Assembly (NCBI GenBank): GCA_017462265.1
Contig: JAFTRN010000036.1
Location: forward strand, 1 to 64,000
Length of the DNA: 64,000 nucleotides
Source: Coprobacter sp.
GTDB taxonomy: Bacteria > Bacteroidota > Bacteroidia > Bacteroidales > UBA11471
Direction of reading: 5' to 3'
The position numbers and the translations under genes were made by a program. Under the pieces are notes generated by a model, which was given only the letters and a program-made list of their open reading frames with translations, was not told the origin of the DNA and did not search any database. Shown one piece after another: positions 27,164 through 36,773 of this stretch. The stretch's first letter is position 1. Every line of letters starts with the position of its first letter.

Positions 27164-28672
27164 ATGTCATCTGCGTCGATTTTCAATCTTTATTTCTCTC
27201 GGCGACATCGGCAACTCGACCAATATGCCGCCCACGGAGATACCATACAGAAGGAGCAATTGCAATATTTGCTCCATACCGCACGACATACCGAGTTTGG
27301 ACAACGTTGCCATTTCGACAATATAAAAAGCTACTCCGACTTTGCCGCGCAAGTCCCCATTATGGGCTATGACGATATAAAGCCCTATATCGAACGTATG
27401 TTGCGGGGCGAGGACAACTTGATATGGCCTTCGAGAATCAAGTGGTTTGCCAAGTCATCGGGAACAACCAACGACAAGAGTAAATTCATTCCTGTCAGCG
27501 ATGAATGTCTGAAAAAATGCCACTATCAGGGTGGGTTCGATGTGGTAGCCACTTACTTTCGCAACTATCCCCATAACAAATTATTCTTCGGCAAGAGTCT
27601 GATTTTGGGAGGAAGTCACGCTCTCAATCCGCTATCGCCGGGAATCTCATGTGGCGATTTGTCGGCAGTACTCCTGCAAAACAGCAGCACATTCGTCAAT
27701 ATCATGCGGGCACCCAAACTTCAAATCGCCCTGATGAGCGAATGGGAAGCCAAAATAAAAGCCATCGTCAAAGACACGATACACCGCAACATCGTAAGCC
27801 TCTCGGGCGTGCCCTCGTGGATGATGACGCTCATCAAACAGGTATTGCAAGAACGTGGCGCACAAAATCTTTGCGAAGTGTGGCCCAATCTCGAAGTATT
27901 TTTCCACGGAGGTATCAGTTTCGAGCCCTACAGACAATACTACAAAGAACTGATACCATCGGACAAAATGCACTATGAGGAGACCTACAACGCCTCGGAA
28001 GGATTCTTCGGCATACAGACCGATCCCGATAGCAGGGATATGCAACTGATGCTCGACCTCGGAGTGTTCTACGAGTTCATTCCGCTTGCCGACATCGATA
28101 AAGAAAATCCGCGAATACTTCCCATTTGGGAGGTAGAACCCGGCGCTACTTACGCCCTTGTAATATCATCGACCAACGGATTGTGGCGATATATCATAGG
28201 CGATACCGTGAAAATCACCTCCACAAATCCCGTAAAATTCGTCATCTCGGGACGTACTAAGCACTTCATCAACGCTTTCGGAGAAGAATTGATGGTGTCG
28301 AATGCCGAGAAGGGATTGGCCAAGGCCTGCGAACTAACCAATAGCAAGGTGCTCAATTATAGTGCCGCACCTGTATTCATGTCGGACAAAAGTCGCGGAC
28401 GCCACCAATGGCTCATCGAGTTCGAAAAAGCACCCGAAGACCTTGAAACTTTCGCCACCATACTCGACACGGCACTGCAAGAGGTAAATTCCGACTACGA
28501 AGCCAAGCGCTACAAAGGTATATTTCTCGACAGACTCGAAATAATCACCGCCCGCCAACACCTGTTCGACGACTGGTTGCGCGAGAAAGGCAAACTGGGC
28601 GGACAGCACAAAATACCTCGATTGAGCAACAACCGCGACCTCATCGACGATATGCTGAAAATGAATTATTAA
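27164..28672 (+). CDS. GH3 auxin-responsive promoter family protein (acyl-adenylating fold)
   Basis: 502 residues from ATG at 27164, after a -7 box TACTTTTG at 27135-27142. The family has the ANL (acyl-adenylate) fold: SSGTTNDKSKFIPVS is the phosphate-binding loop, YNASEGFFG the second ATP motif and GLWRYIIGDTVKI the third. Plant GH3 enzymes join amino acids to hormone acids; the bacterial members are widely conserved in Bacteroidetes without assigned substrate. No membrane segment. Only a copy of the dispersed repeat separates it from metG, so read-through into metG is possible. Confidence 0.88.
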   Translation: MSSASIFNLYFSRRHRQLDQYAAHGDTIQKEQLQYLLHTARHTEFGQRCHFDNIKSYSDFAAQVPIMGYDDIKPYIERMLRGEDNLIWPSRIKWFAKSSGTTNDKSKFIPVSDECLKKCHYQGGFDVVATYFRNYPHNKLFFGKSLILGGSHALNPLSPGISCGDLSAVLLQNSSTFVNIMRAPKLQIALMSEWEAKIKAIVKDTIHRNIVSLSGVPSWMMTLIKQVLQERGAQNLCEVWPNLEVFFHGGISFEPYRQYYKELIPSDKMHYEETYNASEGFFGIQTDPDSRDMQLMLDLGVFYEFIPLADIDKENPRILPIWEVEPGATYALVISSTNGLWRYIIGDTVKITSTNPVKFVISGRTKHFINAFGEELMVSNAEKGLAKACELTNSKVLNYSAAPVFMSDKSRGRHQWLIEFEKAPEDLETFATILDTALQEVNSDYEAKRYKGIFLDRLEIITARQHLFDDWLREKGKLGGQHKIPRLSNNRDLIDDMLKMNY

Positions 28673-28693
28673 CGGGATTACCCGATATATATG

Positions 28694-28740
28694 AGAAGCT
28701 GTTCGGAATTTCCTGAAAATTTCCGGCCTCAAAAAACACG
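28694..28740 (+). repeat. Copy of the dispersed repeat upstream of metG
   Basis: AGAAGCTGTTCGGAATTTCC followed by TGAAAATTTCCGGCCTCAAAAAAC parallels the other copies (GAAGC...TTTCTTGAAAAA...GGCTTCAAAAA). It would form a leader hairpin between its GAAGCTG-side and CGGCCTC-side. Confidence 0.6.
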
Positions 28741-28774
28741 ACATCTTAGAAATCAAAAAAAACAAAAAATAGGA

Positions 28775-30814
28775 ATGGAAAAAAATTTCAAAAGAATTCT
28801 CGTAACCTCCGCCCTGCCTTATGCCAACGGACCGGTACATATCGGTCACCTCGCCGGCGTATATGTACCCGCTGATATTTACACGCGTTATCAACGGCTG
28901 AAAGGTCGCGACGTGTTGTTTATCGGTGGTTCGGACGAACATGGTGTACCCATTACTTTGAAAGCTCGCAAAGAGGGTGTCACCCCACAAGACATCGTGG
29001 ATCGCTACCACTCGATTATAAAAAAATCATTCGAAGAGTTCGGTATATCGTTCGATATATACTCCCGTACCTCGTCGGCTACTCATCGCCAGATGGCATC
29101 GGACTTCTTCCGTAAGCTCTACGATAAAGGCGAGTTCATCGAGAAAACCTCGGAACAATACTACGACGAAGAGGCCGGACAATTCCTTGCCGATCGCTAC
29201 ATCACCGGTACCTGCCCCCATTGCAAAAACGAACGAGCCTATGGCGACCAATGCGAAGCGTGCGGTACCTCGCTCAATGCTACCGACCTCATCAACCCCA
29301 AATCGACCATCAGCGGTAGCACTCCGGTACTGAAAGAGACCAAGCACTGGTATCTCCCCCTCGACAAGCACGAAAGTTTCCTCCGCAAATGGATTCTCGA
29401 AGATCACCCCGAATGGAAACCCAACGTTTACGGACAATGCAAGTCGTGGCTCGACCTCGGTCTGCAACCTCGCGCCGTAAGCCGCGACCTCGATTGGGGC
29501 GTTCCCGTACCGGTCGAAGGTGCCGAAGGTAAAGTATTGTATGTATGGTTCGATGCACCTATCGGATATATCTCCAACACCAAGGAACTACGTCCCGACG
29601 ACTGGGAGCTCTACTGGAAAGACAGCGACACAAAACTTGTTCACTTCATCGGAAAAGACAATATCGTATTCCACTGCATCGTATTCCCCGCCATGCTCAA
29701 AGCCGAGGGTAGTTACACACTCCCCGAGAACGTACCTGCCAACGAATTTCTCAACCTCGAAGGCGACAAAATATCCACCTCACGCAACTGGGCGGTGTGG
29801 TTGCACGAATATCTCGCGGAATTCCCCGGCAAGCAAGATGTGTTGCGCTATGTTCTCACCGCCAACGCCCCCGAGACCAAAGACAACGACTTCACATGGA
29901 AAGATTTCCAAGCTCGCAACAACAACGAGCTGGTGGCCATTCTCGGTAACTTCATCAACCGCTCCATGGTACTTACACACAAATATTTCGAGGGTAGAGT
30001 TCCCGTTTGTGGTGAGTTTACCGACTACGACAAATCGACGTTACAAGAGTTTGCCGATGTAAAAGAGCGTCTCGAAAACTGCATCGAGAATTACCGTTTC
30101 CGCGAGGCCTTGAAAGAGGCTATGAACCTGGCTCGTATCGGTAACAAATATCTGGCCGATACCGAACCTTGGAAATTGACCAAGACCGATATGACTCGTG
30201 TGGCTACAATCCTCAACTTGGCTCTGCAAATCTCGGCCAACCTCTCCATCGCATTCGAACCGTTCCTGCCCTTCTCGGCACAAAAAATACGCACAATGCT
30301 CGATTTGAACAAAACCGACTGGGATATGCTGGGACGTGTGGACATTCTGGCCGAAGGCACTCAACTCGCAACGCCCGTGCTCCTCTTCGAGAAAATAGAA
30401 GACTCCGTGGTAGAGGGACAAATACAGAAACTGCAAGAGACCAAAATCGCCAACGAGAAGGCCAATCATCAAGCCGAGCCTATCGCCCCCACCATCGATT
30501 TCGAGGACTTCTTGAAACTCGACATACGCGTAGGTAAGGTAATTGAATGTCAGAAAGTTCCCAAAGCCGACAAACTGTTGCAATTCCGTATCGACGACGG
30601 CTTGGGCGGTCGCACCATCGTCTCGGGTATAGCCAAACACTACGCCCCCGAAGAGTTAGTGGGTAAACAGGTGTGCTTCATCGCCAACCTGGCTCCTCGC
30701 AAGCTCAAAGGCATTGAGTCGCAAGGCATGATACTCTCGGCCGAAGATGCCGATGGTCGTCTTATCGTCATCACTCCTGCCGACGAGGTAACTCCCGGTT
30801 CGTGTGTAAAATAA
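28775..30814 (+). CDS. metG: Methionyl-tRNA synthetase
   Basis: 679 residues from ATG at 28775. Charges tRNA-Met. HIGH is at 23-26 (VHIGHLAG), the zinc-binding knuckle CPHCKN...CEACGT near 145-165, the signature loop KISTS at about 332 and a C-terminal tRNA-binding domain (about 575-679, [15 protein letters not shown]). The frame is open 28 codons upstream, but that part is repeat-derived sequence and not MetG-like. Full length for the dimeric type with C-terminal extension. Confidence 0.96.
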   Translation: MEKNFKRILVTSALPYANGPVHIGHLAGVYVPADIYTRYQRLKGRDVLFIGGSDEHGVPITLKARKEGVTPQDIVDRYHSIIKKSFEEFGISFDIYSRTSSATHRQMASDFFRKLYDKGEFIEKTSEQYYDEEAGQFLADRYITGTCPHCKNERAYGDQCEACGTSLNATDLINPKSTISGSTPVLKETKHWYLPLDKHESFLRKWILEDHPEWKPNVYGQCKSWLDLGLQPRAVSRDLDWGVPVPVEGAEGKVLYVWFDAPIGYISNTKELRPDDWELYWKDSDTKLVHFIGKDNIVFHCIVFPAMLKAEGSYTLPENVPANEFLNLEGDKISTSRNWAVWLHEYLAEFPGKQDVLRYVLTANAPETKDNDFTWKDFQARNNNELVAILGNFINRSMVLTHKYFEGRVPVCGEFTDYDKSTLQEFADVKERLENCIENYRFREALKEAMNLARIGNKYLADTEPWKLTKTDMTRVATILNLALQISANLSIAFEPFLPFSAQKIRTMLDLNKTDWDMLGRVDILAEGTQLATPVLLFEKIEDSVVEGQIQKLQETKIANEKANHQAEPIAPTIDFEDFLKLDIRVGKVIECQKVPKADKLLQFRIDDGLGGRTIVSGIAKHYAPEELVGKQVCFIANLAPRKLKGIESQGMILSAEDADGRLIVITPADEVTPGSCVK

Positions 30815-30823
30815 TTTTTCTTT

Positions 30824-30861
30824 ATGAGAGTATCACGACTATGATGTAGCGATACTCTCAT
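30824..30861 (+). terminator. Terminator after metG
   Basis: Stem of 11 bp (ATGAGAGTATC 30824-30834 with 30851-30861), 16-nt loop, then GCTTTT. It lies 12 bp before the flippase start. Confidence 0.7.
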
Positions 30862-30873
30862 GCTTTTCTATAT

Positions 30874-32328
30874 ATGTCGGACAACCTGAAAAAAAGAACC
30901 CTCACCGCCCTCATTTGGAGTTTTATCGACAAATGCGGTCAGCAGGTTCTTTATTTCATTTCGGGGGTTATTTTGGCCAACCTGCTTACCCCCGATGATT
31001 ATGGTAAAATAGGTGTCCTTACGATTTTTATCACCCTATCGAGCATACTTATCGACAGCGGATTCGGCTCGGCACTGATACGCAAGAAAGAGGCTTCAAA
31101 CGCCGATTTCAGCACTATTTTCTATTTCAACCTCGGTATCAGCATACTGTTCTACATCATACTCTTCTTCTCGGCCCCGTTTATTGCCGACTTCTTCGAA
31201 ATACCCTCGCTCACCCTTATCTGCCGAATCTTATTCCTATCGATTATACTGCACGGATTCAGCCTCATACAGCAAGTGCAATTCACGAAGCAAATTGCCT
31301 TCACCCACTTAGCGCGCATCAACATCATCGCCATACTGATAGGCTCTACTACGGCTATTCTCTACGCGCTGATTGAAGGCGGTGTGTGGGCGCTCGTCAT
31401 ACAACAACTCGTTACCGCCCTGGCCAAGGCGGTAATGTTGTGGATTTTCAGCAAATGGCGACCGACAGCCACATTCCGCAAAGAGTCGCTGAAAGAGTCT
31501 CTCGCATACAGTAGCAACCTCATCGGTACCGGCCTGCTCAATGCCATATACAACAACATCTACACCCTGCTCATCGGTAAAATATATGGCACAACCTCGG
31601 TAGGCTACTACTCGCAGGCTTTCAAGTTTCAAGATATACCCTCGTCGCTTATCGCTCTCATATTCCGTAGCGTAGGCTTCCCGGTACTGGCCAGTGTAAA
31701 CGATGACCACGAGCGTATGATACGCATATTCCGCAAATACATTCGCACCATAGCCTTCTTCATATTCCCGCTGATGATGCTGCTCATAGTCGTCGCCGAC
31801 CCGTTCATACGCATTCTTCTGACCGATAAATGGGAGGCTACCATTCCCTATCTCCAATTATTGTGTATCGCCGGAGCGTTCTCGCCGTTTATCATTTTCT
31901 ATTACGACCTATTCAACACCATCGGACGCTCCGACATCAATTTCAAGACCGAACTCGTCAAAAAACTATCGCTCACCATCGGAATTGTGTGTTGTTTCAG
32001 CCAAGGTATTATCTCTCTCATCTGGCTGTGGGTCGCCTACACCCTACTATCATTGCTGGCCTCGGTCGTTCTGGGTGCGCACTATACCGGTTATCGCACA
32101 AGGCAATTCCTGCGCGACATCGCTCCCAGCCTCGCTATCACCATCTTATCGGGGATTGGCGCCGCGATTGCATTTCGCTATTGTAGTACCAATCTGTTGC
32201 GTCTGATACTGCCCTCTATAGCTTTTGCATCTATATATATACTTGCCGGACGTATAGCCCGTATAGAAATGTGGCGCGAGATACGCATTTTACTCGGCAA
32301 GGAATCACCCAACGACGAAACTCGATAA
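30874..32328 (+). CDS. Lipopolysaccharide/oligosaccharide flippase (Wzx-like, MOP superfamily)
   Basis: 484 residues with about 12-14 hydrophobic helices, of the polysaccharide biosynthesis (MATE/MOP) type that moves lipid-linked glycans across the inner membrane. The N-terminal pattern LIWSFIDKCGQQVLYF, VILANLLTPDDYG and DSGFGSALIRKK is typical of the WzxC-like group. A glycosyltransferase gene follows after 5 bp, suggesting they act on one surface glycan. It is outside the main glycan patch at 10.9-17.4 kb. Confidence 0.9.
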   Translation: MSDNLKKRTLTALIWSFIDKCGQQVLYFISGVILANLLTPDDYGKIGVLTIFITLSSILIDSGFGSALIRKKEASNADFSTIFYFNLGISILFYIILFFSAPFIADFFEIPSLTLICRILFLSIILHGFSLIQQVQFTKQIAFTHLARINIIAILIGSTTAILYALIEGGVWALVIQQLVTALAKAVMLWIFSKWRPTATFRKESLKESLAYSSNLIGTGLLNAIYNNIYTLLIGKIYGTTSVGYYSQAFKFQDIPSSLIALIFRSVGFPVLASVNDDHERMIRIFRKYIRTIAFFIFPLMMLLIVVADPFIRILLTDKWEATIPYLQLLCIAGAFSPFIIFYYDLFNTIGRSDINFKTELVKKLSLTIGIVCCFSQGIISLIWLWVAYTLLSLLASVVLGAHYTGYRTRQFLRDIAPSLAITILSGIGAAIAFRYCSTNLLRLILPSIAFASIYILAGRIARIEMWREIRILLGKESPNDETR

Positions 32329-32333
32329 TCCCC

Positions 32334-33086
32334 ATGAGCAGGCCTCTATTCTCCATCATCACCATCACATTCAATGCCGAATCTACCCTCGAGCCTACCC
32401 TGCAATCGGTAGCCTCACAGCTTTTCACCGACTATGAGTACATAATCATCGACGGCGCATCGAAAGACGGCACGCTCGACCTGGCACACCGATACGACAA
32501 ATATATTTCGCGCCTCATCAGTGAGCCCGATAACGGCCTATACGATGCCATGAACAAAGGTATAGCTCAAGCCACCGGCGAGTACCTCATATTCCTCAAT
32601 GCCGGAGACACCCTATACAACAGCGACACATTGGCCAAAATCAACGATTTCATCGGAGAAAATCGCCCCGATATTCTTTATGGAGAAACAGCTATTGTCG
32701 ATGCCAATAGGCAATTTATCGCCATGAGACGGCTGAAAGCTCCTCAAAAACTGACATGGAAAAGTTTCCGTATGGGAATGTTGGTGTGCCACCAGGCATT
32801 TATAGCCCGTCGGGAAATCGCCCCCGCCTACGACCTGCAATATCGCTTCTCGGCCGATTTCGATTGGTGTATCCGGTGTATGAAAAAAGCCCGTTCCATC
32901 GTAAATACCGGTGAAATATTGATTAATTATCTCAACGAAGGTGTCACCACCCGCAACCACAAAGCCTCACTCCGCGAACGTTACCGCATCATGGTGAAAT
33001 ATTACGGGCAAATACCCGTCATGTTGCTACATATATGGTTCGCCCTGCGATATTACACCACCCGCCTACTCGGCCGACAAGTATAA
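32334..33086 (+). CDS. Family 2 glycosyltransferase (colanic-acid WcaE-like)
   Basis: 250 residues from ATG at 32334, 5 bp after the flippase stop. GT2 motifs: FSIITITFNAESTLEPTL, IIIDGASKDGT, SEPDNGLYDAMNKGI and FLNAGD as the metal-binding site. The combination DNGLYDAMNKG is typical of WcaE-like transferases. Co-transcribed with the flippase; converges on the AlkD gene with a gap of 3 bp. Confidence 0.88.
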   Translation: MSRPLFSIITITFNAESTLEPTLQSVASQLFTDYEYIIIDGASKDGTLDLAHRYDKYISRLISEPDNGLYDAMNKGIAQATGEYLIFLNAGDTLYNSDTLAKINDFIGENRPDILYGETAIVDANRQFIAMRRLKAPQKLTWKSFRMGMLVCHQAFIARREIAPAYDLQYRFSADFDWCIRCMKKARSIVNTGEILINYLNEGVTTRNHKASLRERYRIMVKYYGQIPVMLLHIWFALRYYTTRLLGRQV

Positions 33087-33089
33087 CTC

Positions 33090-33818
33090 CTATTTTCGCA
33101 TGAAATAGGCCCTCTCGGCTGGCGAAAATCGCTCTATGGCATAGCGTAGCATAGTACGAGGCATATCGCCGCACCTCGTTTCCAGGAAGGCTGTCAGTAC
33201 GTCTTTATCGTGCTTACCCACCTCACGTAACATCCACCCCACAGCCTTGTGTATCAAGTCGTGTTTGTGCCGTAACAACATATCGGCTATGCGCAATGTT
33301 TCGGAGAAATCATTTCGGCGTATAAACGCGAATGTCGAGACGATGGCGATGCGTTGCTCCCACAACGAGGCAGACTCTGCCAATCGCAAGAGCTCACTCC
33401 TGTCTCGTTGCAAAAGATACTCTCCCACTATTTTATAGGCCGAGAGATCCACCAAGTCCCAATTATTGATATAGGCCGTGTGCGACAGATACAGGCTATA
33501 TATCTGCAACCTCGTCGTTTCCTGAGATTTAGAGAACAAACGTGTCCACACCAATAGGGCCAACATACGACATTCGTGTATTGCGTCGGTAAGTAATGGC
33601 AACACATCTGTAGGCGTCATAAGGTGGGCATATTCTCGCGCCAAGGCGTGTAGTTGAGGCATTTTCACCCCGATAAAACGGTCGCCCTCGCCATACTCCC
33701 CGGGAGCGGTTTTGAAAAATCGAGCCGATATTTCGGCCTGCGCTTTCGAGGCAAGCGACAGTAATCGTTCTCGTGCCTCGACAGCGATAGCCGTAGTGTC
33801 GTTTTCTTGCGGTTTCAT
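33090..33818 (-). CDS. DNA alkylation repair protein, AlkD-like
   Basis: 242 residues made of HEAT-like helical repeats. The family pattern YGEGDRFIGVKMPQLHALA is near residue 41-59, followed by LALLVWTRLF, NNWDLVDLSA and a C-terminal helix pair with MLREVGKHD. AlkD removes N3/N7-alkylated purines by trapping flipped bases without base insertion. Single gene, with no signal peptide. Confidence 0.88.
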   Translation of the reverse strand: MKPQENDTTAIAVEARERLLSLASKAQAEISARFFKTAPGEYGEGDRFIGVKMPQLHALAREYAHLMTPTDVLPLLTDAIHECRMLALLVWTRLFSKSQETTRLQIYSLYLSHTAYINNWDLVDLSAYKIVGEYLLQRDRSELLRLAESASLWEQRIAIVSTFAFIRRNDFSETLRIADMLLRHKHDLIHKAVGWMLREVGKHDKDVLTAFLETRCGDMPRTMLRYAIERFSPAERAYFMRK

Positions 33819-33882
33819 CGAAAAATTCAGATGTTGTTTTTGAAATCAAGTTTAATACTCCAAGAGAGTTGCAACCGATTTC

Positions 33883-34851
33883 TTATACTAAATTTACCTT
33901 ATCGATATCACCACCTTCAAAGAAGTTAATGATATTGCGAGATACGTGCGCGGCCATCTCATGACGCACCTCCACCGTCTGCGTACCGGTATGGGGAGTC
34001 ATCACCACGTTGTCGAGTGCCAATAGCTCGGGAACGGGGAAATTTCCATTCTCAAACACATCGAGCCCTGCAGCCCATATCTCTCCATCGCGCAAAGCTT
34101 TCGCAAGCGCGTACTCATCAATCAGAGCACCCCGTGCCGTGTTTATCAATATTGCCGTAGGTTTCATTTTGCGCAACTGCTCCTCGCCTATCATGTGATG
34201 CGTCTCGCTGTTATGCGGTGAGTTGAGCGAAACTACATCGGCATTTCGCAACAGCACATCGAGCGACACATATTCCGCACCATATTGCCGTTCTATCCGC
34301 TCATCGAGACGATGACGATTGTGGTACATAATCTTCATACCGCAAGCGATCGCTCTACGAGCAAAGGCCCGTCCTATGCGTCCCATACCTATGATACCGA
34401 GTGTAGAGCCATAGAGAGTGTGTCCGAGATTGGACAACAGCTCTACCTTTACACCACCGGGAATACGCAATCGACGGTCGAGTTCCGAGATACGCCTACT
34501 TACCGCCAACAGCAGCCCCATAGCCTGCTCGGCCGTAGGCTCCGTCACCGGGTCGGGAGTATTCGTCACCTGTATTCCTCGCTCCGTCGCATAGGGAATA
34601 TCGATATTGTCATAGCCCACTGCGTAGTTCGACACAATCTTCAACTTAGGTGCGGCGTCCATGAGCCTACGATCTACCGGGAAATCATACATCGATTGCA
34701 GAGCGTCGTAATCGGCTATCATCGCCAGCACCTCGTCGTATGTAAACGACTCCACCCCCTCGGACGGAAACGTCACATCATACTTACGCATCAATTCGGC
34801 ATAGCCCTCACGCCACATATTATACGTAACCAATACTTTCTTCTTCTCCAT
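33883..34851 (-). CDS. D-isomer-specific 2-hydroxyacid dehydrogenase
   Basis: 322 residues. NAD(P)-binding Rossmann motif G155-x-G157-xx-G160 (IIGMGRIGRAF) and the catalytic trio Arg240 (NTARGALID), Glu267 (LDVFENG) and His287 (MTPHTGT). It interconverts a 2-keto acid and a D-2-hydroxy acid; resemblance is closest to glyoxylate/hydroxypyruvate reductases, but lactate or phosphoglycerate activity is not excluded. Divergent from the SpmAB-like gene. Confidence 0.88.
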   Translation of the reverse strand: MEKKKVLVTYNMWREGYAELMRKYDVTFPSEGVESFTYDEVLAMIADYDALQSMYDFPVDRRLMDAAPKLKIVSNYAVGYDNIDIPYATERGIQVTNTPDPVTEPTAEQAMGLLLAVSRRISELDRRLRIPGGVKVELLSNLGHTLYGSTLGIIGMGRIGRAFARRAIACGMKIMYHNRHRLDERIERQYGAEYVSLDVLLRNADVVSLNSPHNSETHHMIGEEQLRKMKPTAILINTARGALIDEYALAKALRDGEIWAAGLDVFENGNFPVPELLALDNVVMTPHTGTQTVEVRHEMAAHVSRNIINFFEGGDIDKVNLV

Positions 34852-34936
34852 AAAAATTCGTATATTGAACTTATCGCAAAGTTATCTATTTTGGGGAATA
34901 TAGCGAAGATTTGCCTCGAAAGTTTCACTTCTTAAA

Positions 34937-34968
34937 TTTGGCGGTACTATCGGTTTGCGCTATTTTTG
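34937..34968 (+). promoter_or_regulatory. Promoter of the SpmAB-like gene
   Basis: TTTG at 34937-34940, 20-nt spacer, TATTTTTG at 34961-34968: a full Bacteroidetes -33/-7 promoter. Start of transcription is expected near 34975, so the repeat copy at 34977 would be the 5' leader. Confidence 0.75.
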
Positions 34969-34976
34969 CAAAACGA

Positions 34977-35024
34977 AGAAGCCGGTTTGAATTTTCTTGA
35001 AAAATTATTACCGCTTCAAAAACA
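34977..35024 (+). repeat. Copy of the dispersed repeat in the SpmAB-like gene leader
   Basis: AGAAGCCGGTTTGAATTTTC, then TTGAAAAATTATTACCGCTTCAAAAAC; the same order as the minus-strand right end of the element at 16163-16210. The two GAAGC(C)GGT and ACCGCTTC parts can pair into a hairpin in the transcript. Confidence 0.65.
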
Positions 35025-35042
35025 GCGTCTAAAACAAGCCCT

Positions 35043-36275
35043 ATGGTTCTCAACTACATCTGGATATTCTTCTTTGTAACGGCATTTATCGTTGCTGTGA
35101 TACAGACCGTTTTTTACGGCAATTTCGACATTTGGAGCGAAATTATGAACTCGACTTTTTCATCGGCAAAAACAGCATTTGAAATATCATTGGGCCTCAC
35201 CGGCGTATTATCGTTGTGGTTGGGATTGATGAAAATAGGCGAGCGAGGTGGAGTAGTTGCCCTGTTTTCCCGCTGGATAAGTCCTCTATTCTGTCGATTA
35301 TTTCCCGATTTACCCAAAAATCACCCGGCTTTCGGCTCTATATTTATGAATATCTCGGCCAATATGTTGGGGCTCGACAATGCCGCTACCCCCATGGGGT
35401 TGAAAGCCATGAAGGAAATGCAGGAGTTGAATCCCGACAAAGAGACTGCCAGCAACCCCATGATCATGTTTCTCGTGCTCAACACCACCGGCCTCACACT
35501 CATACCGCTCAGCGTGATGGTATATAGGGCGCAAATGGGAGCTGAAAATCCGTCGGACATATTCCTACCCATACTCATCGCCACATACGTATCGACACTT
35601 GTGGGACTTATCGCCGTGTGCCTGAAACAGCGCATCAACCTATGCGACAAAGTGATACTTGGTTCACTCGGCGGGCTCACCCTGCTCATTGCCGGCATAT
35701 TGGTATTCTTCATGCAACTACCCCAAGAAAAGATTTCGCTCTACTCGGGATTTATGGCTAATTGTCTGCTGTTCTGCATCATCATCGGGTTCTTGATAGC
35801 CGGCATACGCCGACGCATCAACGTGTATGAGGCCTTCATCGAAGGGGCTAAAGAGGGCTTCAAGACCGCGATAACCATCATACCCTATCTGGTAGCGATA
35901 CTTGTAGCCATCGCCGTGTTCCGAGCCTCGGGTGCCATGGACTATATCATATCGGGTATCGCTGCCGGCATAGAAGCACTCGGCATCAACTCCGACTTCG
36001 TAGGCGCCTTGCCGACCGCCCTCATGAAACCCCTCAGCGGAAGCGGTGCTCGCGGTATGATGGTCGATGCCATGGCCACCTATGGAGCCGACTCGTTCGT
36101 AGGCCGCGTGGCCTCTACGATACAAGGAGCGACCGATACCACTTTCTACATTCTCGCCGTATATTTCGGCAGTGTAGGAATACGCAACACCCGCTATTCG
36201 GCCGGATATGGATTGCTTGCCGATGTAGCCGGCATCGTTACCGCCATAGTGGTGGCCTACATCTTTTTTCATTGA
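35043..36275 (+). CDS. SpmA-SpmB-like fusion membrane protein (nucleoside-recognition/Gate domains)
   Basis: 410 residues with about 9-10 membrane helices. Two Gate-type halves are fused: the first with FGSIFMNISANMLGLDNAATPMGLKAM (SpmA-like), the second with ALPTALMKPLSGSGARGMM and STIQGATDTTFYILAVYFGSVG (SpmB-like). In spore formers SpmA and SpmB affect spore core dehydration; in Bacteroidetes a fused version is common and its transport role is unknown. Driven by a full -33/-7 promoter. Confidence 0.9.
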   Translation: MVLNYIWIFFFVTAFIVAVIQTVFYGNFDIWSEIMNSTFSSAKTAFEISLGLTGVLSLWLGLMKIGERGGVVALFSRWISPLFCRLFPDLPKNHPAFGSIFMNISANMLGLDNAATPMGLKAMKEMQELNPDKETASNPMIMFLVLNTTGLTLIPLSVMVYRAQMGAENPSDIFLPILIATYVSTLVGLIAVCLKQRINLCDKVILGSLGGLTLLIAGILVFFMQLPQEKISLYSGFMANCLLFCIIIGFLIAGIRRRINVYEAFIEGAKEGFKTAITIIPYLVAILVAIAVFRASGAMDYIISGIAAGIEALGINSDFVGALPTALMKPLSGSGARGMMVDAMATYGADSFVGRVASTIQGATDTTFYILAVYFGSVGIRNTRYSAGYGLLADVAGIVTAIVVAYIFFH

Positions 36276-36297
36276 GAAACTTTAACTCTTCCCTACT

Positions 36298-36720
36298 ATG
36301 ATTAGTTATCAAACCGATGGGGTGAAAATGCCCGCTATCAAACGTCGCGACACATCGACCTGGATCAAAGCCGTTGCCGCAAGCCACAACAAGAAAATAG
36401 GCGAAATAGCCTATATATTCTGCTCCGATGAGAAAATTCTCGAAGTAAACAGGGAGTATCTGCAACACGACTACTATACCGACATCATCACATTTGACTA
36501 TTGCGAGGACAACCTCCTCAACGGTGATATTTTCATCAGCCTCGATACGATAAAAACCAACGCGGAACAATTCGGCACGAACTATGAAACCGAACTGCAC
36601 CGCGTCATCATTCACGGCATATTACACCTTTGCGGTATCGACGACAAAGCCCCGGGGGCTCGTCAAGTTATGGAAGAGGCGGAGAATCGCGCCTTATCGC
36701 TACTCCCCGCCCTACAATAG
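36298..36720 (+). CDS. ybeY: Endoribonuclease YbeY
   Basis: 140 residues. A zinc-dependent endoribonuclease needed for 16S rRNA 3' maturation and ribosome quality control. The motif is HGILHLCGIDD: His106 and His110 are kept, while the third His of the usual H3xH5xH pattern is Asp116. I believe this replacement is usual in the phylum. Lies 22 bp after the SpmAB-like gene and probably shares its transcript; a strong terminator follows. Confidence 0.9.
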   Translation: MISYQTDGVKMPAIKRRDTSTWIKAVAASHNKKIGEIAYIFCSDEKILEVNREYLQHDYYTDIITFDYCEDNLLNGDIFISLDTIKTNAEQFGTNYETELHRVIIHGILHLCGIDDKAPGARQVMEEAENRALSLLPALQ

Positions 36721-36737
36721 TTATAAAACACTTTTCT

Positions 36738-36772
36738 AAAATCCGTTGCGAATAAGACACGCAACGGATTTT
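36738..36772. terminator. Bidirectional terminator between ybeY and the GH2 gene
   Basis: Perfect 13-bp stem (AAAATCCGTTGCG 36738-36750 with 36760-36772), 9-nt loop and T runs on the plus strand. Confidence 0.88.
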
Positions 36773-36773
36773 T

